64,000 nt of DNA from Homalodisca vitripennis (taxonomy: Eukaryota > Arthropoda > Insecta > Hemiptera > Cicadellidae), in contig NW_025777534.1 of the NCBI RefSeq assembly GCF_021130785.1, forward strand, positions 61,369 to 125,368, read 5' to 3'. The notes beneath the pieces were generated by a model, which did not search any database, was not told the DNA's origin, and saw nothing but the letters and a program-made list of their open reading frames with translations. A program made the position numbers and the translations under genes. Shown here piece by piece: positions 45,327-54,912 of this stretch (position 1 is the first letter of the stretch; each line of letters starts with the position of its first letter).

Positions 45327-46906
45327 CACTCCTCAAAACAATTAAAGGATCACTTTTTTAACAGAATGCACTCGGTTAACGGTTCGAAATTTTCTAATAA
45401 TTTTTTTTTTTATTTCAAAGTCGGTGTTGAAAGTAAAATACATCGTATATGTTTTTTTTATATGATATTTTATTTTAGGCTAGAACAGTAAACAAAGTTT
45501 AAAACCGCAAAATTAAAACGAAAACAACTCTCTTAATAAAGTACAAATGTAATAAGAAATGGTCTGGTCTTTTGAATCTCACTTTCAATACCTTGTATTG
45601 CCACCTCTAGCTGATATAACCGCAAGAACACGCTGTGGCATGGTTCTGATGAGTCGTCTGAGGCTATCTTGAGGTAACCGCTCCCATTCTTCTCGTAATG
45701 CCATTTCCAGCTCATCCAAAGTCCTGGGTTGGTTTTGGCGGCCCCGGATACTTCGTCCTAGTTGGTCCCAGACGTGCTCAATCGGGTTTAGGTCCGGACT
45801 GCAGGCTGGCCACTCCAGCAGTGGTATGTTGTGTTCGCCCAGGTACTCACGGACCAATCTTGCTGCATGTGGTCGAGCTCCGTCTTGCATAAATAAAAAA
45901 TTTTGACCTGCTTGCTCTGCTCTCGGACGAATATGAACGTCTAACACCTCGTCCACATAACGCTGGGCTGTCAAAGTACCGTTTCGGATTATGACAAGGT
46001 CTGTACGACCGTCCATTGTTATGCCACCCCACACTAATACTGAGCCCCCGCCAAACGGAACTCTGGGAGCTAGGCAACAGTTAATAAACCGTTCATTTCC
46101 TCTTCTCCACACTCGAACGCGGCCGTCATTACCAAAAATTGTAAATTTTGACTCGTCTGAGAACATTACCTTACGCCACTGTCTCAGCTGCCAACGCCTA
46201 TGGTCTCTTGCAAACTGCAATCTGGCTCTCTTATGACGCACAGTCAATCTCGGCACTCGGGCAGGTCTCCTAGATCTCAATCCAGCTTCCCGGAGTCGAT
46301 TTCTAACAGTCTGATCCGACACACGATTTCCAGTCGCCTGGCTTAGGTCGTTTTGAAGTTCTCTAGCAGTTAAAAATCGATTACGAAGTGCATTAACTCG
46401 TAAAAATCGATCTTCTATGTGCGTGGTAGATCTCGAGCGGCCTTGTCCTGGGCGTCTTTGAAGAGTTCCTAGCTCCTGATGTCGGTTCCATAATCTTGAA
46501 ATTACTGATTGACTCACACCTAAGCGCCTACCCACTTCTCGTTGGGAAACTCCCACTTCTATCAAAGTAACAGCTCTACTGACATCACTCTCAGACAAAA
46601 ACCGTCTAACACCCGCCATAACAATAAAAACACACAGGCCTAACTATAGAAGTCTAATCCAGACTGAACGAGATCAACTTCTGACAAAACTGAGCCTGAA
46701 CCTTTCCTTATCTCATTCTTGTTTGGACATGATATCGAAATAATCGCTCTTATCTTTTACTGAATTAGTCAGAAATAAACAAGAATTATTTATCTTTGCT
46801 ACCGAGAGGTTCCTTTATCAGTGTGCAAAGTTCAAACATTCTTCTGTTATTAATACTTGTTTTACAAGGCGCAATAAAAGTGATCCTTTAATTGTTTTGA
46901 GGTGTG
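45327..46906 (-). mobile_element. Complete Tc1-like transposon, apparently intact
   Basis: Near-identical ends: CACTCCTCAAAACAATTAAA on the left and the inverse of CACACCTCAAAACAATTAAA on the right, continuing GGATCACTTT, flanked by TA (45325-45326 and 46907-46908). 1580 bp with one full transposase gene and no visible lesion. It is inserted in the LINE at 43-51 kb; excising it leaves the LINE frame open. Youngest-looking autonomous element in the window. Confidence 0.96.
45585..46619 (-). CDS. Tc1-like DD34E transposase, intact (344 aa)
   Basis: Cut-and-paste transposase binding its own inverted ends and inserting at TA. ATG at 46619 (MAGVRRFLSESDVSRAVTLI). Residues about 1-110 hold two helix-turn-helix domains (VSQREVGRRLGVSQSVISRL; NDLSQATGNRVSDQTVRNRL) with a basic GRSRSTT hook between them. 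Catalytic residues: FSDESKF (first Asp), FMQDGARPHAA (second Asp) and WPACSPDLNPIEHVWDQLG (Glu), 34 residues apart as in Tc1. Length about 340 is typical. The stop (TAA after ARGGNTRY) is followed by the left inverted repeat. No frameshift, so the protein may be functional. Confidence 0.96.
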   Translation of the reverse strand: MAGVRRFLSESDVSRAVTLIEVGVSQREVGRRLGVSQSVISRLWNRHQELGTLQRRPGQGRSRSTTHIEDRFLRVNALRNRFLTARELQNDLSQATGNRVSDQTVRNRLREAGLRSRRPARVPRLTVRHKRARLQFARDHRRWQLRQWRKVMFSDESKFTIFGNDGRVRVWRRGNERFINCCLAPRVPFGGGSVLVWGGITMDGRTDLVIIRNGTLTAQRYVDEVLDVHIRPRAEQAGQNFLFMQDGARPHAARLVREYLGEHNIPLLEWPACSPDLNPIEHVWDQLGRSIRGRQNQPRTLDELEMALREEWERLPQDSLRRLIRTMPQRVLAVISARGGNTRY

Positions 46907-47045
46907 TAGTTAAGTTTAGAAAAAATTATGCACAAATAAAAAATAAGTGGTTCAACAATGAATTATCTTCCATGAGGGATAGACTTTTCTTTTTAAAGTC
47001 ACTGAATGGAGATACTACCAGCAATGAGCTTCAGCAACATATTAA

Positions 47046-48056
47046 CCCTTTAAGCGTCATGAAAAAATTAGACCTGATCTTTGATAAAGTTACAATTTTT
47101 TTAAATTTCCAATGTGTAAAGTTAAATTTATTTTCGTTTCTGTATGTCAAAATAGAGTTATTTAACGGTAAATAAAATTTGTTTAGCCTTTTTTAGATTA
47201 CCTAGGATAATTTTTAACTTTTGAGAATATCGTAGAATAGCAGTGTAGTTGTCACTAACATTTTTATAATTTATTCAGTAAGTATGGGAATGAAACACAG
47301 TTTTATAGATAACGTATACTATATTACAATCCAATGAAATTAGAAAAATACAAAAGTAGACAAAGAGTGTTTATTTGGTGGCGGGCTGTTACAACTGACA
47401 TTCCGCGCGTCTCCCGCAAGCCACTGTTATCGCGTGGACTTTGAACCTTCTTATCGCTCGGCAACCTGTAGGACAGCTTTGCAGGGCTTGAATTATGTTT
47501 CTTGCTTTGTGATAACATCCTTTTGACCGTAGTAAAATATTACAAAGTTAGGGGTTGACCAAGTAATTGCTCAGAATTACCAAATCTTCAAATTCCGAAT
47601 CGTCTGGATTCGCCATTCACACGAATAATGGTAAAAAACACTAAATAAATACTGGAAACTGTTGTATTTAATATGAATAATTTACTTTAAAAAGAATAAG
47701 ACACAACAGAAAATTAGCGATAACCGAAATACATATGCGTGTACCGGACGCTTCTCACTAACAACTGGCTAGATGCCTTGACGGGAGCTCCCGTCAATGA
47801 CTTTGTGAAAGGCGCGGGGCCACGCCCGCTAGACAGTGTTTGGCCAATTAGAAGCAACTGCCACTCCCATTTTTAACAGAATTCGAGGCAGGGCAACCCG
47901 TCTGTATGTCGCATGACTACTAGAACCATCTAGCAGCAAAACATTCAACTAACATAGCAGTAAGAAAATAAAGAATGCAAAAACGCGGATCCACGGCAAT
48001 AACGTTTTGAGCTTGTAGTGGCCCTCCGCGGATCCGCGTCAATAACGCTGGAAAGG
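47046..48056. mobile_element. TTAA-bounded element in the LINE linker
   Basis: TTAA at 47042-47045 and 48057-48060; ends CCCTTTAAGCGT and inverse of CCTTTCCAGCGT. The right end has a doublet GCGGATCC-CG-CAATAACG (about 47985-48005 and 48030-48050). No transposase domain recognised. Removal with one TTAA rejoins the LINE as QQHIKTLQREYRQAI. Confidence 0.85.
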
Positions 48057-48860
48057 TTAAGACCTTACAAAGAGAATATAGACAAGCAATAGTAGATGCC
48101 AAAATGTTGTACAATTCTGAACTTATAGAGTCCAGTAATAATAAGTGTAAGGCAGCATGGAGAATAATAAATAATAACATAGAAAATGGTAGTAAAGTAA
48201 CAAGTGGTATACCTCCTGATGACTTTAATGATTTCTTTATAAATTCCGTGAAAAATATTAAACAAAAAATAAATATGTCAAAACATGCTACGAGCACTCA
48301 AGATCTTGTTCGGAAACATTTAATTCCATCTTTCTCATTTACTTGGAAAACATATATCTCCCAATGACATAATAAATGCTGCCAAGCGTCTGAGTAACTC
48401 CAATAGCTGTGATATATATGATATGTAAAATTTTCTTATAAAACAGGTGATAACAACTTTAGCCGAACCTTTTTCATACTGTTTGAACCTCTGCCTACTT
48501 GAGGGAGTTTTCCCAAATAAACTTAAAATAGCTCGTATTTGTCCTATTTATAAGAAGGGGCCCAAGAACGAGCCAAATAGTTACCGCCCAGTATCTGTTA
48601 TACCAATACTATCAAAATTATTTGAAATCTTGGTATACGATCAAATTAGCATTTTTTTGGAAAGTAATGGCTTCTTGAGTATGTCACAATTTGGCTTTAG
48701 GTCAGGAAAAAGCACCTTTGATGCAATAGACAGCCTTGTTAAATTTGTGCTAAATGCTTTTGAAAACAAAGACTTTGCTCAGGCCACTCTCTGTGACTTG
48801 AGCAGGGCGTTTGATTGTGTAAATCGCAATGACATCCTTATGAAATTGAAATATTATGGT
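48057..48860 (+). pseudogene. LINE pre-RT and reverse transcriptase, first part
   Basis: Reads KTLQREYRQAIVDAKMLYNS, SNNKCKAAWRIINNN, then after a frame change LKIARICPIYKKGPKNEPNS, YRPVSVIPILSKLFEILVYD, FGFRSGKSTFDAIDSLV and motif A TLCDLSRAFDCVNRND, where YYGL is cut by the TTAA element at 48861. The frame change lies around 48366-48447. Confidence 0.86.
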
Positions 48861-48864
48861 TTAA

Positions 48865-50235
48865 CCCTTTGAGTGCCACAGCGTCGCTAATTTTGACGGT
48901 ACGAAAAGTGCATAAAGTGCCAGCGTTGCCAATTTTGACGTTTCGTATTTCGATAATATTTTATATAGTACAAGATTATTTTGGCCAAATAATCAGACGG
49001 CTGTATTCAATAGGTTCTAAACTATCAATAAATACGAGTTTTATATTGTTTCTCTACTATTTTATCTGTGAAACTTATGTTGTTTGGGTACTTATCAAGA
49101 AGCCACTATTTTTGGACGAGTTTTCCTTATCGGGGACAAAATAAATTACAGTATTAAAAACAACTTACTTTATTTAACCTATTTTGGAATGTACAAGTTA
49201 TTACGACAATCAATTAAATAAAAAACTATAAGAACAAACGTTTCATTATTCGAAAATGTCAGGTCATTCGTGTGTCGATTTGGAGACGATTTGGAGATAG
49301 GAAGTATGACTCATCAAGTATTTTTCGATTCATTATGGAAGAAGGAATGTATAATGAAGTTTATTTTGATCTCTGATAAGGAAAACTTGTCCAAAAATAG
49401 TGGGCTGTGATAATATCGAAGTATTAGTGTGATGATTCTGTCTTCCAGTCACGCGACGTAGCAGACGAGTACCGTGTAGCGTAACGGCCTTTCTTGTTGT
49501 TTATGTGCCGATAATCAAGCATTTGAGTAAATACAAAATAAAATAGTAACTTATACAGCATTTTACTGTATTTCTTTACAAAAGTAATGTATGATTTGAG
49601 TTGTGTTCAAGCGAAAAACGTGAATTTTCAGTGTAAATATTATTAGGGTTATTATTTAGTAAATGTAAACTTTTATGTAAATATGTTAGCAAGTATTTGT
49701 TTCTAAATGTACTAATCATATTTATTTGTGTTGTATTAATGTTTTATTAGATTTATTGGGAAAACTACATCATTACTAAGTAATTTCTAAACTCTGACAA
49801 ATGAAGTACAGTTTATAAAATGTCAGTACCGGGCAGCATATTGTTAATACATATAATGCCATGTTTTTAAATTCTAGAATAAGATATTACACATGGGTTT
49901 TATTTAGAATCATATGGCCTTTATCATGGTATAAAGAAAAAAAATCTTAAAAATACCGTATACACACAAATTAGGTCGAAACTTAACTTTTTATACAAAA
50001 GTAAAATCTTTTTTTATAAATACTGAAATTTTTATATTTTTATAAATCAAATTTTATTTGTAATGATATTTATCATATTCTGCATTTAATAAGAAAAAAA
50101 ACAACAACAAAATGATGGAAATCTGTTTGGTAGTTATTTTACAACAGCTTTTTTCCCAAAAGCTTACAAATATGCTAAAAACAGCGTGGCACTTTATGCA
50201 TATGCCTTCGGAAAATACCCGTGGCACTCAAAGGG
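48865..50235. mobile_element. TTAA-bounded element with perfect 15-bp ends in the LINE RT
   Basis: TTAA at 48861-48864 and 50236-50239; ends CCCTTTGAGTGCCAC and exact inverse. Doublet inside the left end: CAGCGTCGCTAATTTTGACG, then CAGCGTTGCCAATTTTGACG. 1371 bp, non-coding, and it carries the MITE-like repeat at 49099-49406. Excision rejoins the LINE as KYYGLSENVVSFFESYLSN. Confidence 0.93.
49099..49406. repeat. Short inverted-repeat element (MITE-like), copy 2
   Basis: Left end GAAGCCACTATTTTTGGACG then AGTTTTCCTTATC; right end GATAAGGAAAACTTGTCCAA then AAATAGTGG, an inverse match of about 30 bp. Same family as 19037-19492, with the interior deleted relative to it. Third layer of a nest: intron, LINE, TTAA element, MITE. 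Confidence 0.85.
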
Positions 50236-51173
50236 TTAAGTGAGAATGTTGTTAGTTTTTTTGAATCATACTTAAGTAATCGTAGACAGAAAGTATTTGC
50301 CGAGGGAAGGTGGTCAGGAGAGCTCTTGATTGAGTATGGAGTTGGTAAAACTATATTATATGCAGACTACACAACCATTTTAAGTAGTAGTAATGATCTG
50401 AATGAATTGAAACAAATTTCAATGGAATCCATTCAACAAGCACCATTGTGGTTTAACTCCAATGGATTTTTGTTGAATGAAAACAAGACACAGCATATAG
50501 TTTTTTAGCCTCAGACAAGTAAATTACAATATTTATTCTGATATTGAATTGTTGGATCATGTGAAGTTGTTGGGTGTTTGTGTGGATGATCATTTAACAT
50601 GGGGACCCCACATTGATCACCTATCAGCTAAGCTCTCCAGGATTGTTTATCTCTTAAGACGTCTCACGTGTTGTGTGCACACTGATTACCTCAGAACGGC
50701 ATATTTTGCTTTCTTTCAATCAGTGCTCAGATATGGCCTTATTTTATGGGGAAACTGCAGTAGGATATCAGAAATTTTTACTATACAAAAAAAAAGCCAT
50801 TAGAATTATTGCACGTTGTCAACCATTAGCTCACTGTAAACCAATTTTTATTGCAAATAAAATTCAAACAATATTTAACTTATATATATTTGATATTGTG
50901 CTCTACATACTCAAACATCCTGAACCTCTGAAGACATACAGTGACAGACATATGTATAACACCAGAAATAAAGAAAGTGTATCCATAGAATTTTATAGAC
51001 TAAACAAAACTATTAATAGTCACACAGTTATTGCTTTGAAAGTATACAACTTTTTAAGACCACTTATCTTGAAATATAGTTTTAATGAATTTAAACAAAA
51101 ATTGTATTCCTGGCTTTTAGTCAATCCATTTTATTCATTGAAAGAATTTTTTGACTGTAGAACTGTTAGTTTC
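50236..51173 (+). pseudogene. LINE reverse transcriptase, second part, and C-terminus
   Basis: Continues SENVVSFFESYLSNRRQKVF, then a deletion removes motif B and the sequence jumps to GVGKTILYADYTTILSSSND. Then PLWFNSNGFLLNENKTQH, a stop at 50506-50508, KLLGVCVDDHLTWGPHIDHL, LRTAYFAFFQSVLRYGLILW, and after another frame change RIIARCQPLAHCKPIFIANK and the C-terminal GxxxYNTRNK-like HMYNTRNKESVSIEFYR. Stop at 51174. Confidence 0.86.
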
Positions 51174-51540
51174 TAGACATAACCTATTTAGTTTAATGAT
51201 TAGATTTTAAATGTTAATGTCATGGTTTTTTATTTATACAAACTATATTAAAAAATTTATCAATGTTATATAATTCTGTTGTTGTAATTTCTGAGGCTGT
51301 GTTTTACTTGTTGTTGTTATTTGTTTATTTGTTACATACCTGTTTTAATTTGTTATTTATTTATTTATATTTTAAAATAATTTAAATTGTGTCGTGACTG
51401 TTTTGGCAACTTCATGTTTTTTTGGGGTACTGAATTTTCCTTGTCTGGACTTATGCTAATTTTTATATTTTATACATGACTTGTGTCCGATGCTCGTGTA
51501 AGCTCTATGACAATAAACGAATTCTTATTCTTATTCTTAT

Positions 51541-51865
51541 AGAAAATAGGTGTAAATTTAGTTTATGGAATATTTAAAGAAAGAGTACTTTAATATAACT
51601 ATTACTTTTATCATTATGAGATAGTGTAAAGCTTTTTCTCGTACTTCTGGTCAAGTCTTCCCTTCCAAAAAAGTGTATCATCAGCAAATAAACTTTCCAA
51701 AATTATTCTACTTAGATATATTATTTATATAAATCAAAAACAAAATTGCTCTGAGATTACTGCCTTGGACCAGCAGACATGTCCACAATCACAAAGTATC
51801 AAACATAAGTTCGATCAAGCTCTAATCAGGCTAAAATAATAACAATATGTTGGACTATATTTTAC
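51541..51865. other. Intronic sequence next to the Nipped-B exon
   Basis: Between the LINE tail and the exon donor at 51864-51865. Nothing recognised. Confidence 0.5.
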
Positions 51866-52083
51866 CTTTATCTTCACAATTCCTGTAAGTTGAGTCATAA
51901 ACCGGGAAAATGGTGTTGGCAAGCTGGAATTTGGTGAACAAAATTATGTTGTCTATAACATCCTCTTGGTAAACTGTCTTGTTGCATGCCAGGGGATGTA
52001 AGTATGTGGAGAACTGAGAGAGAGGCATCTACAGCATATGTCATCTTCTCCAGAGCTAACTTATGTTCCTGCTTACTTCCCTC
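51866..52083 (-). CDS. Nipped-B: Nipped-B exon (first one in window) with a 1-nt frame break
   Basis: Acceptor GTACAG above 52083, donor AAAG/GTAAAA below 51866 (phase 1, matching the 40913 exon). First frame: KLALEKMTYAVDASLSVLHI and LTSPGMQQ. The homology then continues one base out of frame as KTVYQEDVIDNIILFTKFQL and ANTIFPVYDSTYRNCEDK. NIPBL has RAVDACCAALTIMTSPNMPK followed directly by QVYIEDVIERV, so one surplus base lies between 51972 and 51987 (minus strand CATGCAACAAGACAG). Uncorrected, translation would leave the conserved frame. Upstream exons were not found to the right. Confidence 0.9.
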
Positions 52084-52580
52084 CTGTACACACCACATAC
52101 TTCAGTGCAATTCGAAATATCTATATACATCACTACATGGATAAAACCGTTTCCATGCTCTAAAGAGACATTGGAGAGGACATGTCCTGAAGGACAGCCT
52201 TCAAAAATGAAGCAAATCTGTCCAACTCATTCAATACAACATCACATATCAATAATTCTTTTTGAGACAATGTTGTCAGCTGTTCAATGCGGATCAGAGG
52301 ATTTAAAAACTACGGTATATGCTTAAACAATTAAATTTCAGTGTGCTATATCAAAATGTTCATTTCTAGCAAGTCTTTAGATACTAACAAAAGTTATCTC
52401 TTTGAAATCGATAGATATGTTTATTCATCATTACCACACACAGTATTTTTACATTGGTACTTAAAAACTATTCTACATTTCTATTTAAAACAACTTTTAA
52501 ACCAAAAAGAATTTAAAAACACATACCAAAAACTTCAAAAACGAAACTATACAATTTAAATATATTTAAAACCACTAATT
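52084..52580. other. Intronic sequence, nothing firmly recognised
   Basis: A minus-strand stretch (about 52150-52300) is open for some 50 codons (IEQLTTLSQKELLICDVVLN) but matches no Nipped-B sequence I know. No proper acceptor and donor pair frames it. Confidence 0.35.
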
Positions 52581-53485
52581 TTCTTGCCATGGAAGAAGCA
52601 CTTCAGAGTGTAGCAGAGAGGGATTTAGGGGTGGAAGTTGGAGCTAAACTAAACATCCTGGCTTTTGCAGATGATGTTGTCATATTTGCAGAAAATGTAG
52701 ATGATTTGAGGTCACTAACTGGACTATTTATGAGTGAGGCAGAGAAAGTGGGGTTGAAGACGAATGATGCAAAAACTAAATATATGCACTTTAGAAGGAA
52801 TCAAAATCAAAGAGGAGGACCCTACAAATTGATGGGCATGTTTTCGAACAAGTGGAGAACTTTAAGTACCTTGGGGTCACAATATCAAATAAAAACACAG
52901 ATGAACCAGAGATACAAAATAGGATCAACTCAGCAAATAGATGTGCATATGCATGCAATAGGATACTTTCAAACCAAATCTCTCTCTCACAAAACTAAAA
53001 CTAGAATATACAAAACAATTATATGTCCAGTGCTTTTTGTACGGATCCGAAACGTGGAGGCTAAATAAGAAGGATGAGAAAAAGCTTCTAGTTTTCGAGA
53101 ATAGAATTTTACGTAAAATTTATGGGCCATCATATGAACAAGGGGTATGGAGAAGAAAACATAATAGAGAAATCAGGGAGCTCTACAATAGTACGGATGT
53201 AATAGGAGAAATAAAGTGCAGAAGACTCCGTTGGGCAGGCCATGTTTTGAGAAGAGAAGAGAAATGCAAACTGAGGAGGGTAATGTACGGTAACCCAGAA
53301 GGAAGACGACCCCGTGGGAGACCGAAAGTGAGATGGTGGAACCAGGTGAAGGCTGATATGGAGAAGGTGGGGCGCTTCAGAGGAGGGATGCGGAGGACCG
53401 TTCAAGATGGAGGAGTTTTTTGTTGGTGCGGCTAAATATCACCTCCGATATAAATGGCCCTGGGAGTAAGTAAGTAAGTAATTTT
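52580..53485 (+). mobile_element. 5'-truncated RTE-type LINE fragment
   Basis: Starts in the reverse transcriptase just before motif C: MEEALQSVAERDLGVEVGAK, LNILAFADDVVIFAENVDDL, DAKTKYMHFRRN, then a frame change near 52830 and again near 53035, GSETWRLNKKDEKKLLVFEN, RILRKIYGPSYEQGVWRRKH, RRLRWAGHVLRREEKCKLRR and RPRGRPKVRWWNQV. The 3' end GGGAGTAAGTAAGTAAGTAA is the (GTAA)n tail. It is a relative of the RTE at 25.7-27.5 kb but with different sequence. Inactive. Confidence 0.9.
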
Positions 53486-54785
53486 AGGAATAAGATAAAT
53501 AATCTTTGTTCCTGATAAATATAGATCTGTTTGAGGTAAAACTTTTTAAGTTCAACATTTATTTTGTTTAAACTTGATTAAATAGACACATCTATAATTC
53601 TGACAAGTCATAATCAGAAGCTTACCCAGGGTGGCCACTCAAAACCTGTTTTCAAATTCCCGGTTATTCCCTGTTTTCACGATCAGCAATTTCTGATTCT
53701 CCAGTCCATTTTCAAACCAAATGTCATACTGTATTTAACTCTTACACCGAGGGATTCCCATCTGCTGTATGGGAAATGTCACAAAGCTGGAGTAGTCTAG
53801 CAAATTTCGTCGCTAGCAATATATGAGAAAAATCGGTGATGATTCATCGCTACCACCTATTTTCTAGCTCTTCAGCTTTTATCTCTGAGTCTTTCAATGT
53901 GTCGATATAAGAGCATATATCTAATAACTTTCCTTTCTGTGGTGTTTGGAAAATACATGTATCCTATTCAAAAAAATATAGAGAACAAACAATTACCAAC
54001 ACAGTGCTACCGTGAGGCAGGCTGCAGTGCACCATTGCGGGTCACATGTTTTGCGGTGCACAAACTTTCGCTACTAGACTATGATTTTTTTGCCAGTATA
54101 CAAGGTCAGTTCGGTACAAACAACAAATGAACCAAATACTTTCATCTGAACTGTACTTTTAACTTTGTTTGACCTTTTGGAAAAAACAAGCCTAAGAATA
54201 CCTTGCTACTTCAAACGAGTCTGCAGAGATTCAGTGAAATGAATATAATTTTTAAACAAAATTCATATCCTCCACCTCGTGTCTTTAAATTATAGAAATG
54301 GCAGCTTATTAAATGAAGTTTTCCATAATATATTCCATTTTACGTAAAAATGTATAGATGTATATTTATATTTATAGTCAATCTATTAATGTACAACTAC
54401 GCAAAGTACAACCTATATATTAAATAAAAATTAGTGATCATCTGTCTACAACTGAGGAGCTAACGTCCGCACATAGAACCAGCAACACACTAACATTGAC
54501 AAATATAGACATAAAAAATACAAACTTCAATTAAAATATTACTTATATATAATGTTATTTTACTATGTATTTCTAAATAGTTTTTATACATGAAGAACAA
54601 CAAAAACACATTGTAGCAATCGGTAATTTTCATAAATCTTATTGTTTTTAGTTCATGAATAGATGCAGCAGAATCCTAACAATGCGCCAAAATAAATATT
54701 GAACATACGAATTATAGCTCAAATATTATTGATTTAACTCCAATAATTTGTTAATTTTGTTATCTATCTACATTTCTTCATACAG
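53486..54785. other. Unassigned AT-rich sequence
   Basis: At 53627 CAGGGTGGCCACTCAAAACC resembles a hAT-type terminal repeat but I found no partner with an 8-bp duplication. At 53734 TTAA is followed by CTCTTACACCGAGGG, possibly another TTAA element end. No genes. Confidence 0.35.
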
Positions 54786-54912
54786 AAAGTACAATAGGCA
54801 ATAGGCAATAGGCAATAGGCAATACACTTTATTGACATGTTCGTTGAGAACAGTACATGCGTCATTGGTACAGATTTCATGGTTGTATAAAAATTACATA
54901 GCTTAATGTAAG

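Larger units (their letters stand above)
43247..51540 (+). mobile_element. LINE (CR1/jockey-like) interrupted by four DNA transposons
   Basis: Plus-strand LINE with endonuclease (43370-43815), linker (44885-45326, 46909-47045), pre-RT (48057-48366), reverse transcriptase (48447-48860, 50236-50508) and C-terminus (50549-51173). The 3' end is AATAAACGAATTC followed by TTATTC units (51515-51540). Inserts are at 43817-44880, 45327-46906, 47046-48056 and 48865-50235. Removing each with one target copy restores the LINE reading frame (for example ..ATTAAAATA|GTTAAG.. and HI|KTLQREYRQ). The reverse transcriptase lacks the segment between motif B and YADD. Motif C now reads LYADYTTIL (YADY), so the copy is dead. 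Confidence 0.88.
4676..52083 (-). other. Nipped-B: Nipped-B (NIPBL/SCC2) gene span: 12 internal exons, 11 introns
   Basis: Span of the host gene. Exon order on the minus strand: 51866-52083, 40696-40913, 35875-36075, 27543-27758, 24849-25034, 24562-24768, 24087-24346, 23228-23473, 21063-21189, 16290-16444, 5843-6073 and about 4676-4916. Every inner junction has GT..AG ends and compatible phase (phases 1,0,0,0,0,1,0,0,1,0,0 in order). The protein matches the C-terminal half of NIPBL, the curved HEAT-repeat hook that, with MAU2/SCC4, loads cohesin onto chromatin in the nucleus. Human NIPBL is about 2800 residues; about 835 codons are here. The N-terminal region and the last HEAT repeats are missing from the window. 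Introns range from 80 bp to 11 kb and are packed with transposons. Confidence 0.93.

Noticed and set aside
45698..46236. Plus-strand open frames opposite the Tc1-like transposase
   Set aside because: Antisense shadows of the intact 344-codon transposase.
52150..52300. Additional upstream Nipped-B exon
   Set aside because: Open for about 50 codons on the minus strand, but its residues do not match the expected region before the 52083 exon and splice signals are weak.
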